Below, one piece after another: positions 49,121 to 63,463 of a DNA stretch of 64,000 nt (positions are counted from its first letter, which is position 1; every line of letters starts with the position of its first letter). The stretch is from Lanius collurio. Taxonomy: Eukaryota; Chordata; Aves; Passeriformes; Laniidae. Position numbers and translations under genes: made by a program. Below the pieces are notes generated by a model. The model was not told where the DNA came from. It saw only the letters and a list, made by a program, of their open reading frames with translations, and did no database searches. Where the stretch lies: positions 392,001 to 456,000 of the forward strand of contig JACBWW010000090.1 of the NCBI GenBank assembly GCA_020086605.1, written 5' to 3'.

Positions 49121-52037
49121 GGTTCAATTATACTCAATTATGTCTAGTTAAATGCTACATACCTTCTCTTAAAATCCCAACATTTATCATTGAAGTGAAA
49201 AGGCTGCAAAACTTCCTATCAGTCTGAAAAATTGTGCTATGCTATATCCTTTAAAATAATCCTAGATGGTCCAGTGAATTACTCCTGCTTTTTTTGTTGG
49301 CTTGGTTTAGGTTTTACGTTTCCTGAGTGAACAGCTCGTGGCACCACATAGTTATATCTCAGTTTTCCTTAGAATTTTCCTCATAATTCCCTTGCATTCT
49401 GTGCTGTTCAGTAGCACGCCCATTTCTAGCTGTCTGAGGTAATTTGGTAATCTTTGGTACTTGCTACTTCACTTACTAGTAAAAAATTAAGATCTGTTTG
49501 TTGTGCAGTGACATATATAGCTCGAGTACAAACCAATTTCATTTGAGACTAATATATTAATGCAAATAGCAACTAAGAGCCATCTTAGTTCAGTGCCAAA
49601 ATCTGGGGCAGGAGAAATGTCTACATAGCCTTAAGACAAATGAAATTTTTCTTCATATGCAAATGCGTCGTTCCTTTTTTAAGTCACAGAGCTTGATACC
49701 CACATGCAAGAATTATTTACTTAAACTGAAGTAAAGGCAGAGACATTCATGACTTGTCTCAGTATCTGACACACCTGCAGGATTTCACTTGAGCTCTTCC
49801 AAGAACCAATTTACAGATTTGATGACAATACTTCAGGACTGTTTTCTTTCGCTTTCCAATTAAAGAATTGCAGAGTAATTTTCAAAATTCCATGAAACTG
49901 AATGATTGTTCTTAAAAGTGAGCAGCGGTGGGTACACTCACACAGTTTTGTATCTCTCAGGGAGACATTTCACTCACAGAGGTCTCAGACATCGTGATCA
50001 TTATAGTCAGGATTTTTTTTTTTTCTGTTCCTTCATTCTCATTTACAAATTCTTGAATTTAGCAAGAATGTCTTGTCCAGTATGAGTGAGTACAGTAGCT
50101 CATATGGCTCTGAGCTCATTCATGCCAGTTGCTTCCTTGCTTTACTTAACTCAGGCAGTGCTGTTCCATAGATAAAGTGACATTTAGGAGGGGTGGTATT
50201 TTATTTTATATGGTAATTTTAAAGCAATATATTAGTTACATAGCACTAAATAATTTTCCAAATCCTCTGGGAATGCAGCTTTGATATTAAAGCAGTATTT
50301 GTATTTTCTCAGCCTTACCACTCACTGAAAGCCAGTGAAATTTCAGAATAATTCTTCTCTGAGGTAGTTTGAGCTCTGGGGCTGCAGTGTTTGGTAGTCC
50401 TGAGCCATGCACAGTCATTTAGCTGGTGGGTACAAGAATGGGAGAGGCGAAATGAAACTTTCTGACAGCTTATTGTTTCTATCCAAACTATGGTTCAGGA
50501 GAGGGATGTGAATGTTAGTCTTTCAGCAAAAAATTGCCATTAGCTTTACATCCTGGTATTCAGTTCTCCTGTTTTAGCTTAGAATTCATCCCCCAGCTAC
50601 ACTTCTCATTTTTGTTTATTTGAGAATGGTTTTACTGTTTCATTTGTCAGATCCCAACTGCTACTGCTTTTTTAAAAAAACTGTGGATTGGCACAGGAAT
50701 TACGTTCTGCATAATCCCAATTGTCTGGATCATTTTATCTGTCATTCTTCTCATCAAAATGTCACTTGTCCTCCCACTCTCAACTGTTAAAAGGTGTTAA
50801 TTTCCCTTCATCGACCTTGTCCTTTTATCACACTTGAAACTACCTGAACCAAAGGGGTTACTGAAGTTGTAACTTCTGGCACATCAGTCTCTCTGCAAGG
50901 TGTTTCAGTCTTAGTCACTTAGTGTTAGAATAACCTTTCTCCATGAACAGTCAGGTAAGCACTGCTCAGTCTCCATGTGGATTTGAGCTATTCCTAACAG
51001 TCGGTTGGAATTCAAGGAGAAAAGCACAATATTGTTGGCAGTGAGAGACTAAGGATTGTTTTTCTTTTCAGTTGGAATAGGAGATACAAAAGGATATATC
51101 CTTCCATTTAAATTATCCCCATAGTTCAGTTCAGCTTTTTCCCCTTAATCCTTTTCACAAACTAGAGTTGCTTCTCCACAGCTACTCCTCAATGTCCTCA
51201 CTCATGGTGGTGAAACTTATGTATCCTAACAAGTAATTCCAGGAGGCTGAATATATGATGGTTAGGGCAATTTGACTCTGAAGCTTTCACTTCAGAGGCT
51301 GTAGTCTGGGGTCCTGATGATTACTCAGCAAAGGAATCTGCCTCATGGCAAGAGATGATGCCCTCAGAGCTCTGTGGTCAACTGTTTTCTACCAAGAATT
51401 CAATCAAAGGATGGCCAAAGCCCCTGCAGCTTTATTAGCAGAGCCATAACTCAATATTTCCATATCATTGCCCATAATATTCCTGTTTTTAACCAAAGTT
51501 CTCAGCTCCAAATGAGAGCCTATTCAACAAACAGTTTGAATATGGTATGCCTGTATCTCTTAGAAAATCCTGCTTATCCAGATTTTACTAATTAGTGAGA
51601 TTTATGCGTAAAATAGGGCTTTTTTTTCCTAGTACAAAAATGTTGCAGTTTGTAGTGGCTAACAAGTCCCACTCTGCCACCACCAGCTTTGCTTTCTGTG
51701 CACCTGTCTGCTAAATAATAAATGGAAAGATGCAATTTGCCACAAATTTCATATGGGACATAAAAATGTAAACCCGATTAGGAGCTGCTGAGAAGCAATC
51801 CCATCATCTTGTCTGGAACATAAAGTTACAAAAATCATAATTGCAGATTTCATTGTGGTATACAAACTGCTAAATGTGCCATAATTGGGTGAAGTCATAA
51901 CAAATTTATTAGCATGCAAAACTTAGTCGACATTTTTTTTTTTTTACATTATATTTTGTGTAGTAAGGCAACAAGTATAGCTTTCACAGTTTGTCCAAGT
52001 TCCCCTAAATACCAATAACAACATAAAGATTGAGAAT

Positions 52038-52060
52038 GATAATAATAATAATAAAATAAA
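52038..52060. repeat. (AAT)n / (AAAT)n microsatellite
   Basis: Short AAT array running into AAAATAAAAT. Simple repeat. Confidence 0.8.
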
Positions 52061-55000
52061 ATCATTTACATGTCCTCAACTTCATGTCATGGAGGAAATA
52101 ATAAAACCTTTTCATTTTTTAGACAAGGTACAAAAAATTTTAGCGATAACCTGTCTAAAAAATAGAACCTAGGACATTTTACTGATTTTACATGAGGAGT
52201 TATAAAACTGCAGGTGGACAATTGTTCTGCACATCAGGAGTGCTGTTCCAGCTGTTGCTGAGCTCTGTAGAGAGCTCTGATTTCTGCTGAGTTTCAGTGA
52301 GCATTTGTGCTACACAGCTTATTTGTTCCAGTTACTCTGGGTTGGTATCTTATTTGTTAGCTATTATCTAACCACTTCCATAGCTATTGAAATGTTCCAA
52401 AAGGCAGAGAGGTCTGAGCTGGGTCAAATGAAGTGAAATCACTGAGTTTAGTGGCAGGGAAGTCTCAACTAGGCAAAAACCCTTACAATTTTAGGCAAAG
52501 AAACACACAAACAGTTCTTTTTCTGCAAATTATGGTTAAATCTTTCTCCAGTTTGGGACTCAAAGGAGGTTTAAGTTCACAATTAGGTTGAAAACTTCTC
52601 CTGACAGCTCCAGCAGAAATGGGATAAGTAGAGGGTTTGGTGGTCTTAAAGCCAGAATATTCACTGGTGTTGGAAATTTCAGCAGAAGATAACCTTCAAA
52701 GTGAAAAAAGGGGGTTTCTTCTGGTTCAAAAAGTGTCTCTCAATCAGCGGAACTCCACATGTTGCAACCAAACAAAATACTTCATCATCTCTTGATTTGT
52801 CTGGCAGTTTTTGGCTTCCAGTTCACAGGACACTGATTGGTATCAGTTCTTGTCCTTTATCATTCTGTAGGTAAAAAGAATAATCGTCAGGACAGAGTTC
52901 AGTCATGTATAATAGTTGGTAGCACTGGTTACTTTCTTAGCCCTAATTCTTAATTCAGGGGGATAAATGGAATAATTTATTTTCCTGTATTATTAAGTAA
53001 GAATAATCACTAGGATAGATGCTTCTAGACTGATATTTTAGCATGTTTCTAATTTTTCCAACATTTTGGCCAGGCTTATTGCATTGCAGAAAACAACTAC
53101 TGACAGCCAGAAATCTCCAAAGCACCACTTTAGGCTAGAGAGTGAACAAGCCCCTCTTACAGATCGGTCACTGCTTTGGGGAAGGCTTTGTCCTGTGAGC
53201 AGAACAGTGTGGGGCTTTGCATGCAAACTGCTTCCTACACGTGTATGTCCTCTTCTCTGTGGCAACATGTGCTGGATAAATGAGATGGCTCAGAGCCCTG
53301 TGTTCTCAGCCACGGTGTGATGGTTTAGGTTTGGTCCCAGCATTGACACCTGTTTTTCTAACAGGCAGAGCTGTGAAATACGGATTTTGAGCGTTTTATG
53401 CTCATTACTAGAAGTTTAGCTTTCTTTTCCTGTCACGAATTACTGCACTGTATTCCTGGTGCATCTGGCAGCAAGATAACATTGCAGTAGGAGGTGAAGT
53501 GACTCCTATAATTTATACATCACTTGAAAGTGCCCTATTTAATGCTCTTCATGGAATTCATTGTGCAAGAAGCTGAAACAAAGAAAAATAAAATTACAGT
53601 TAGTTCATAGGGCTACTGTGTTCATTATGGCTCAAGACATAAAGGGAATATTTGTGCCTCAGTCCAATTATCCTGTAGCTCTATATGCATTTCCAGTACC
53701 AGAAAGATCACTGGGTTCTCTTGAATCAAACTTTTAAAATGTTTAGCTGCAATACACATCTCTGTATAAGCTACTGCAGGTTGAAAATTAGGCTTTATTT
53801 ACAAACTTTCCAAATGCTAGCACTTACCATGGCTATGCATAAAAGAACTGAGGGGATTAAGATATAGATTAATCTTCCTTCAGTAGAAGTTAAAATACGT
53901 GTTAAGCTTATTTAATTTTCTTTTATATCAATCATAGAGCCTTCTCCAGAGGAACAGAAAGTAAATGCAGCATTTTTCCAAATAATTTATTGTGAACTGA
54001 GCTAGAGGCCACAACAGGCTGAGGTTCTACTGCTTATCACAGTGAATTAAAAATATGACACTTCTAATGTCAATTTGATCAAAAAGATTTTTTCCTAAAT
54101 TATCTGATAAAGTGAGGTTAAAAATCATGATTGATCCATTGTGGCAATGCCAGCCTCTACTCTTTGCCAGCCATGCCATCAAAACTTGGGAATAATGAGT
54201 AAAACTGTAGGTTTCTAGCCAGTCCATAGGATTTTCATACATTCCCAGTGTCAGAAGGAAGAATATAGATGGATACTGGGGAGCTGGCTTTTTTTCCTTC
54301 ATACAATGGTTTTCTAGCAGTGCAACATAGCTCGTTGTGCTCTATGGATGGTAAGAAATATTGACATGAGATCGCTATAAATCACACAAAGCTCTCTGCT
54401 AACTTGCACAAGACCTTCTCTGCTGGTGCATAAATGATGAACGGCCTTCCTTGGGTGTGAACTTTGAGGGTGCATTCATATTCCATACATATCCTTGCTA
54501 AAGCTGGGTCTTCTCACTTCTAAAACATGCAGAAGAATTATATAAGAATAGCTGCTGGGGTTTAATCCCAGCTAGCAAACATTCACAGTGCAAATGCTGG
54601 GGTTATTATTTGTGTGGAAGCACCTAAAGCTTTATTTCATGCTTCAGACATACACAGACAATATGATAAGGCAGAGAAATGTATTAAGTGACAGTTTTTA
54701 GTCCTGCTGTTACATGTTCAGTGGTTTAGAGTTAGACATCTCCACAGCACAGACAAAATGAGGTGATAATGTTTCAAGTACTTTCAAGAAATGTACTCAT
54801 TTTATGAACAATAATTCAAGGAAAATGGGCGCATTACTCAATGCACCTGAAGGAGTGGCTGAAGAAAGAGGGGTCTGGTTTTTTTCTTTCTTTTAAAGAT
54901 GTAAAAGACAGCTATTGAGTCGGTTCTGAAGGTATTTAGAGGCAGAGCTGAAGTACAAGATGCTGCAGCAGTCCTGGGACTGGGATGTGCATGTAGAGAA

Positions 55001-55077
55001 GCAAACCAGGCCCTCCACTTCACTCACTCACAAATCCACTGACTTTGGAGGAATTCCCTTGATTTTTCAGTGCTAGA

Positions 55078-55115
55078 ATATTCCCTAGACATTTCAGTGA
55101 AATGTCCAGGAATAT
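55078..55115. repeat. Imperfect palindrome of about 38 nt
   Basis: The core GACATTTCA-G-TGAAATGTC (55088-55106) is a perfect inverted repeat with a one-base centre. The arms extend outward through CCT/AGG and AATATTCC/GGAATATT with one mismatch and one extra base. The centre also contains TTCAGTGAA, close to a STAT-type site. No function is known. Confidence 0.7.
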
Positions 55116-57254
55116 TATGTCCTTTAATTCAACTTAATTGAGAGCTTACCTTCCTGATTTTCCCTAGAAAAATTTGCAGGAAAAACTTGCTTGCATATGA
55201 GTGGTTGCTTGACCTATTCTTTTTGATATTCCCAAAATAAGAACCTGTCTTACAGATAAGGTATTACAGAGACCTTAAAAATTAATTTAAGTCTGTGAGT
55301 GCAGTGTCTTTGTCAGAAACCAAAAATAAAAAAGAAATTAAATCTATGTCTATGCTCTCTTCAATAAAGCAGACATGGTTTTCAAGCCTGATATTCAAGA
55401 TTTTCAGTAATATAACACATTAGGCTCCAAGGGCTGTGCATGTATCATTACTACATGAAAATAGGTTTTTGGCAGTTCTAAATCTTTTGTGATTCTTAGT
55501 TGTTAGCCACAGAAAGTTAGATGGGTGTTCTTTGACAGCATTCACTATGAGAAGTTTCCCCCATTTTCAAAAAGGGTGTAGATCTTTTTAATCTGGAACC
55601 AAAGATTCACTGAACTGAAAAACAGGCTGTGAAACACAGTGTATTTACTGAAAGCAATGAAATAAGGCCAAATGTAGATTATGTGGACTCTCAAAAACAT
55701 TTTCCACAGGTGAACTTCACACTCTAACATTGGGTGAAAAATGCAGAAAATAAGTAAGTTAGTAATTGCAAAACTGAGATTTTCAGAAACAAGCAAGTAA
55801 TTTACTGAATTGACTGAGACTCTTTTTTCTGATTCAACAAGGAATTTTGGAAAGGCAGAGGATTTACTTACACAAGGATGAAATAGAGAGATGATTGAAT
55901 CTGGAACAAGTTCCATTAATTTTCACGTCAGTCTGCTTGAAAATCCTAAATTAAAGTGTATAATCCTAAAAGCCACTCCTTTAAATCAAGTTTAAACTTA
56001 GGATCAAGACTGCACATAGTCTGTTGAATAAATAAATGAGTTCTAGTTTGTTTGAAATTAGACTGTGTGCTACTGGTGCCTTGATTGATGCAACCTCATT
56101 GTTTTCCTTGAGCTACACTTCATTGTGGCTTGATTTGCTGTATCTAGTGCATATATTTCTTGCATTCTGTATTTTGGACACTGTACTGAAACTGTTTCTT
56201 GTAGCTTTGTAATGCATATGCATTGAATCTTTCCTTCTCGTGAAAAAAAAAGCAAAAAAGCACTCTTCCTTAGGAGTATTTTTCATCCTTGTTTTGATGA
56301 AAAAGGTAGAAGAAGAGAGACAATAATTTGCAAAGGTAGGAGAAGGTTTATAGCCAAAATACTGGCCTGAATTAGCATTGTATTGCTCAATTTCTATGCC
56401 AAGGCTTTCTCAGACCAAATTTGAGCATTGAGGTGTTAAATCAGGTCTTTCAAATTCTACAGGAAATTTCCAACACTTGATAAATGCAATTAATATGATG
56501 TGCTAGAGTAGTTGGTGCATGTCAGCAGCAGCTTCTCAAACCAGTAACCATGCTAGCAGACTGCTGGCAGTGAACTGGTTTGCCGACCCCTCTTCCAGAC
56601 AAGGGAAACAAGAACAAATTGTAAACTTCTTGCTGGTGTTTTCTAGCAGTCAGCCCAGTGTGAACACCCATTAGCTCTTGCACACCTAGCACTAAGGCTG
56701 CTGCTACTAATTTCCAACCCCTTGCTCACAGCTAATTTAAACCTGTGCAGAAGCGCTGGGGTATTGTAGTGTGTGAGTAGTGTAATTTGACAGCCTGTAA
56801 AGTGTCAGGCAAAGGCTGACAAGTTTGAGAACTGGATATTCTCCAAGGATATTGCTCATAAATGGAAGCAGGAAAAATTCAAGGCAAAAGTAACCTATAA
56901 TGAGGATGCATGTACCTGAAATAGTCTAACCTTAGGCTGTCTCCTTCTGACTATATAAAGACCTGAATGAAACCTTGTTCTGCTGTGTTGACATGCTATT
57001 CTATACAGGTTTCAAAACCAGCACTTCTCCTAAGGTTAAGGGCTATGGTCTAGCTCTGGGACTTTGATGGTTTAAATGTGAACTGGCTTAAATAGTAGAT
57101 TCAGATCTAGAGTATGTTGTACCCTTTAAAAAGTTTCAGAAGAGGGACAAATGAAAGATGAAAGAAGTGAAAAGACAAGAATTACATTTTGAAATTAAAC
57201 AAAGCTTTATAGATACCTCAAACTTTTTTCCCTTGTGCTAACATCAGAGACACC

Positions 57255-57290
57255 ATAATTGTTTTATAATAATTGTTTTAATTGTTTTCT
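57255..57290. repeat. Three near-tandem AATTGTTTTA units
   Basis: AATTGTTTT occurs three times with ATTGTT cores near 57258, 57272 and 57281. Each contains the reverse of an AACAAT SOX/HMG-type motif. It could be a simple AT repeat or a clustered binding site. Confidence 0.5.
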
Positions 57291-59606
57291 CTATGATGAG
57301 AGAAGCAAAGAAAAACAAGGTGGTCTTATTAATTTTAATAATTCTATCAGTGGAAAAAGAACATTAATTACATCAAATGTAACTTATATCCATTCGTAAT
57401 TCCATTTGTCTTTGTCTTCCCACTCCCAGAGAAGCAAATAAGGTTTAGGCAGTAATAGGATTCAGGCTGAACAAGCGTAGCTGTATCTGCATGTTGAATC
57501 TGAGCCTTTGGGTAGCGGGTGTAGTTCAGGATTTATAGCAATTACATTCCCAGTGTGTGTGCATGTATATTCTGGATGTCTTGAAAGCCAGGCCCCTTCT
57601 TTTCCCAGGCATATTATCAACTTTGTCAGTAATGGGTCTGACTTGATGACAGTATTTGGAACAAATTGAATGCAGTGGGCTTTCAGCTTCAACATTCAAG
57701 CCAGATATATACAATGTTTGTGGCGTAGACATTTATCTCTTCATGTAGTAGCTGCTCAGTGAAGGAGGAAAATCAGGGAATCACCCACAGTTGTGAGATG
57801 AATGTGGGTGTCTGCACCTCCAGCTCATTTCATGAGCAAGAATCATTCCACGCTCTGTGGGCCAAGCCAGCAGATTCCTCATGCTTTACAACTATATTTT
57901 GGTATTCTCCTGCTGAAAACTGGTTCTTAGATAAGGAAGTTTGGGATTTTTTTGCCTTTTTCTTTAATGAGATGACAATGCTAAAAATAAGAAGCAATGC
58001 AACCTTGATCTGGCATAGCTCATAGCAAAACTTTTTCCAAAGTCAGTGGAGCCCAAATGTCACTGTTGCTAGCACTGTAAGTTTTGGTCCAATGAAGCCA
58101 ATCTTACGGTTAGCTGCCACCAAAAATTTGTGTTTCCAGTGCCCCTGCTCTTTTCTTGCCTTAACACTGGTGCTCCTCTGAGTCTTCAGGGAGCAAGAGC
58201 TGCAGGCAACTCACCTAGCAAATGATCCCAGTTTAGCTGTATGAACTGGTGGCCCACAATTACAGCAGCTTAGATATAGCTTGAAAGCATGCTGTCAGTA
58301 GTGTAATATTTCTGGTTTGTCTTCCTTCTGTTATCTTATTTGTAAAAGCTTTTTTTTTCCTCTTCCCACTTAGGAAAACTTTAATTTAAAATATAGACTA
58401 ACTACTGACTGTTGGTCAGTCAAAATTTCTGAAATAAAGTACCAAATTACCAAAGATTTCTCAGAACATGCACAAAGCCAGGAAAATTATTTCACGTAGA
58501 AAATAAAGATGCAGAGGTTCAAAGGTGAATGACAAAGGTAGAAGTGGGGAGAAGTAGGACACCTGAACTGGTAAAAGGAGAAAGAATCCTTGTTGGGAGG
58601 GAAGGAATACTAAAAGAGGAGCAATGCAACTGAAAATGTTAAAATATACTAATAAAAAGGGTAAGACCACAGGGATGAAGGCTGCTAAAAACATTAAGTA
58701 ATACACTGGTTTACATTTTCCATTTTGGCTAAAATTAAATTTAGTTTTGTGGAAAATATTTTCACAAAATCTTCTTATAAAACTGTGAAAATATTCCCCT
58801 CAGATCTGCAGAGCACAGTAACTCATAAACCCCATTGATTTGATACGCTCCATCAACTGGCACTGTACAACCAACTAACCTATTTCCCTTTAGACTTATG
58901 ATGGCATTTTAAAAGGCTGAGAAAACAGCCTTCCACCTCTCAACCACAGGGGAAAAAGAAGTTACTTGCAAAGCCTGCAGTCCTAAGGAGTTGGTCGGAT
59001 TTGTAAATGATGTGAAGTCGATATATGACAAATCATTACACTTGGAAATAAGCACTCTATTCAGTGCAGAGAGAATGTTTAGCTTCTTAGCAAAGCAGCC
59101 TTTTTAGCTGTGGCTGCTGTTCCACTGCTAGCCTATTTTTATAACAAGCTAAGTTAGTTGAAGTCACTTTAGAGGTATTTTAATGCATTATATCCTAGGT
59201 TTGCACACCAAAGAGTAAAACAGATACCTTAAAATTTTTCCTTTAAACACAAGTTTCCAGCAGATTTTCATACTGATTTTGAAGCTGGGATGCCTCTACC
59301 CTACCTGTTCTGCAGAGGAAGCACTGGGGTTTGTTTTTCAGAGGTATTCATTGTAAAGAGGTGCTGAAATTGCAGTGAGCTCAGAAACCAGTTCACCAGA
59401 ATCCAAAAATGCTGCAGAAAATCGACCACAAACAGGTCTACAATGATAGCACACAGAGTGAAAATTAATACGTGTTCCGTAAATAATTGCCTTCATGCCT
59501 CATTGCAAATGCAGTAGTTAAACATTTCTGTCTTGTGAGTAATTTCCTATTCACAGTTTGTGGGAAGGCATAAATGTAAAGAAAACAGGTTTGCGGTCCT
59601 TTTGTC

Positions 59607-59635
59607 TTTTTTTGTTTTGTTTTGTTTTGTTTTTC
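59607..59635. repeat. (TTTTG)n microsatellite
   Basis: Four TTTTG units follow a T run and lead into TTTTTCAG, giving an accidental acceptor-like end. No exon evidence follows. Confidence 0.8.
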
Positions 59636-62600
59636 AGTCTGCTAATTTCAATTCACAAACACCATGGGAACCTGCAATTCCAATTTTCTTTTCACAGTAT
59701 TAATGAAAACTGGGCACTGAAAATAGTTAGACTTCTTTTCCCTCTAAATTTTAAACCACTTAGAAATACAGTCAAGAACAATAACTTTCTAATCCATTAT
59801 TACACAATGTAAAACTGTGCTCAGTTGCTATTATTTCATGCAAAGTTTTTCGTAAGTGGTAGAAGAGGCTTTTAGAAATCAGTCTTTTCTAAGCTGGTCT
59901 TTGAGGCAATCCAAAAATGCTGGTTGTGTGCTCTTGAGAGGAAGAGCTGTGAATCAGAGAAGTTGTTTCAAGAAGCAATCCTTGCACCACAAGATGACAT
60001 TCATTTCCTCTCTGTTATGGCAAGGTTTGAGCATATTTAGTGCTTTTATGATTTTATCTTGTTCCTAATCAAACCAACCTCAATTTATTGGTTTAATAAA
60101 TAGATAGTTTCAGGGTTAGGATTTTGGGGTATTTTTTGAGACGACTTTTTACTCTTAAAAATTAGACTAGTATTTTATGACATTTAATCTTGACATACTC
60201 CAATGAGGTATTTCAGTTCTCATTTACAGTAAGATGTCTAGGATAAAGTTGGTATCTTTTTCGTGCTGCAGATACTAACAGTGACTGCAGCTGACTGGCA
60301 GACAAGGCTACCTGCAGACACACCTCTGCTGCTGTGCCAGGAGCCAGTGGCTCTGCCTGGTCCAGCTACCAAGATGCTGGGACGAAGACTGCATCCAGTT
60401 TTCCCAAAGAGTTGGGAGACAAAGAGCATGATTTCTGTGAACTTAAAATCTTCATTTGCTCTCCATTGAGATCATCTACTATCCCTTGCAAGAGTTCCTG
60501 TCTTGCATGGAAAAAAATCCAGGCAAATTCCCCTTGGAATTGTCTCCAGTCTTAGTTGAACAAAGGCACTGCTTAAACAGGAGGCAGCTGTTTCAGCAAT
60601 GTTATGGATGTGGATTTATTTATTTATATAGATTTCACAAGAAATTAAGGCTGGTTTTTTTCCAGTGACCTTTTCCTCCCTGTCTCAGAACGGGATTTTG
60701 CTTTGGTTTGTACTCCATTAGCTGTTCCTATCTAAAGTGCTCACAGACAAACCTATTCACTTTGTAAAACTTTCCTGTTTGCTCCTCCTTCATTTGTCTG
60801 GAGAGGTTCTGCTAGGTTAAAAGCATATTTTAATGTAAATGGAACAAAAATAGCAAGAAGTTCTTTCCCTTGCTGAGCTGCTCGTTTTCCAGAAGTCCAA
60901 TCAAATACAACAACAGATGCTTTGAAATGTTATAAGTTTAAATAACATTAATGTAGTGGTTGAATATTTCTCAGACAGATGGGTTAAATGAGATAATTGT
61001 GAAAACATTCTTAAAATAAAAGGAAGCCATCAGGTGAGAGGCAGGAATTTAAGTAACATTGAAAAATATACCTTAAATGTTTCTTTTAGGTTGCAATATT
61101 AGAATGTTTTCCTCTGAGCAAGCTGTTAAGTGTCATTTAGTAGACATTAATTCTAAAGTTAGTTGACAGTATTTGGCCCAAATGTATGTATCTTAAAGAG
61201 AAAGAGCAGCTGTTAATCCATCAAGTATTGACAGTGTATTCAGTGGCTTCTATTATTTCTCAGACAGAAATTAATTTCCTGAAATCACATACAGTACGAT
61301 AAGACTTTGTCTCATTTTCATTCACTGTGGAAATACTCAGTCTTTGTTCTGCACACAATGCATCGTCTCTTGTAAAACAGTAAATGACACCCTAGGTGTA
61401 AAAGAATTTCCATTTTCTACAATAGCTACAACGAACAAACAGGATCTAAAACAGTCACTGACTACTTTGGAACAGGGCACCTTTCTTAGTAGGGTGGCAT
61501 CTACCCTGAAATGACAAAAACATCATAAAACCTTCTGAAGTAAAACTTCAAGATCTCTTCTGTAGCCATAGAAAATACCAATTGCACCAACTCGTAACAA
61601 CTACCAACATTCAGAAGGATAAAAAAAAAAGTTAAAATACTATTTGGAATGAGTTTTTTTGAAACTTATGGTTTTGCCTCAGTTCTTTCAGCCAAAAAAA
61701 AATGTCAGCTTCTTTAAATCTATTTGAAATAACTGCCAGGAAGTGGTGTTTCAGCAGTAAGAACACAAATCACCAAGAAATAAATGATGAGTAATACCAA
61801 GGTGGAGACAGAACTTAATCTTTTGGGGGGTTGTGGCTTTTTTGCTATGTTTTATTATTCATAGGCCAATTGTAGATGTGTGTAGCTGGTGGATGCTTTC
61901 AGTTCAAACTTGTTGCAATTCTTTCACCAGCGTTGATCTTTTGGCTGGCATTACCTTTAATGTAGCATCCTTAAAATCATCATCATCCTTTTAGGCCTTT
62001 ACAGTGAAAAACAAAAGTGACTATGGGGCACAGTGTGCTTTTGTGGACTTTGAGCAAGGCAGTTCTCTAATACAGTTCAGCAAAAAGCTACCTGTAGGAA
62101 AGGCTTGATAAAGTTTACATTAGGAATATATTGTAAAAGTAGTTTTTCATACTACTTTTAATTAGCATCTATATATCACTAATTGAATTCTTAGCCATGC
62201 ATTATGATTTTAAATGCAGTTTCCATAAGCCAGCCAGGCAGTGCTGAGGATACACAGCCTCTCAGAAGTTTGGAAATGCTGGTGTAATCAGAGGAATACT
62301 GCATAAACCCAGATGATTTATTTTTTTTCATGACACTTGTTAAGTTAGAGAGGATCCATCTCAGCTGTCACCACTTATAGTGATTCTATACAAAGATCTG
62401 CCTCCCCTCCTGCTGCAAAATTCAGTGAAGAAAGGAGATCATGGAAAACGTAAAAGCATTGTGTGTGCTGTGAGCGTTTAACCTAGAAAATCCTCCTGGA
62501 ATTAAGGTTTCATTCCTCATGGCTGTATAAGGGAACAAAATGTGCCAGACAACACAATAGTTTCTATCAAGAAGATTTTGCAGTGTGAAGACATAGGTCA

Positions 62601-63075
62601 GTTCTATTCACATCACAACTGAAAAGACCAGAGTCTGGCCCCAGAGGTGGGATCTTAGGAGGCTGAGTCCTTGCTCTGTGCAATTTGAGAGGTTTTCTTG
62701 GGGCATAAAGCAATCCTTGAAGGAACATCTGATAATGGCATCGATGATGAAAAGAGAGAATGGGAGAAGTTGAGTGAAAAAGTGCTCTAAGTGTAGCCAT
62801 ATTCAAGGAGGACTCTGAATTAGAAAAGAGAAGGTAGGGTTGGATAGTTGTCTAAAAGTTCTAAGTGTAAATACAATTAATTTAAAAAAATAAAATAGTA
62901 GAAGGAAAGGAGAAAATGAGAAGCTTGCTGAGGAAAGTCTACAGAAGAGGTGGGGCTACCTTATCTGTAGTGAATTTGTTGGCTGCTACCAGCCATTTTC
63001 TTTTCCTTTCCTCCATTCTGTCTGATCATCACTGCCTTCTCAATAAATAGCATGGTGTCACTTTTTGTTCCTTAC

Positions 63076-63121
63076 AGAAGGAGAGAAAGAGAGAAAGAAA
63101 GAGAGAGAAAGAGAGGGAAAG
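63076..63121 (+). repeat. 46-nt pure purine (GA)n tract
   Basis: Uninterrupted A/G sequence made of GAGA and GAAA units about 340 nt before the terminal exon. Such tracts can form triplex DNA and, in RNA, bind purine-rich splicing factors; no effect is demonstrated here. Confidence 0.85.
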
Positions 63122-63463
63122 CCTTTCCTCTGAGATGTTAATGTCCCTGGATTTAAATTGTGGCACACCTGTTATTTCAGGTTATTTAGGCACTACTTAC
63201 TTAATAACACATTGGGATAAATGATACTTTTGAAGGCTAGAAAGAGATGCTCCTTGCTGTCTTTTTCCTAGCTTAAAAGCCTGAAAAAGGAATGGGCTGC
63301 AACCCTAACTGGTTTAGGACTGCTAGAGGGGGGTAAATCTCCAGGCTGTCTTGGCCCAGTGGGTGCAGCTAGGAGGAGGCATGCCTGTAGCAGCAGACGT
63401 GAGTGACCCCTCGATGTGCAAACCCAATGATAACCTCTCCCTTCTTTCATTATCTACCCACAG

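Larger units (their letters stand above)
48008..63463 (+). other. NRXN1: Last NRXN1 intron (about 15.5 kb)
   Basis: This is the intron between the stalk exon and the terminal exon, bounded by donor GTTAGT (or GTGGGT nine bases earlier) and the acceptor pyrimidine tract ending in CTACCCACAG at 63463. It holds two antisense CR1 tails near its start, small A/T-rich simple repeats, an imperfect palindrome at about 55078-55115, a TTTTG repeat near 59.6 kb and a pure purine tract at 63076-63121. I see no further gene or RNA gene. Chance open frames reach 60-123 codons and match nothing known. Confidence 0.88.

Noticed and set aside
54545..54585. GGTTTAATCCCAGCTAGCAA resembling the start of an avian LTR
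   Set aside because: Only about 20 bp look similar and nothing LTR-like follows, so a retroviral remnant is not supported.
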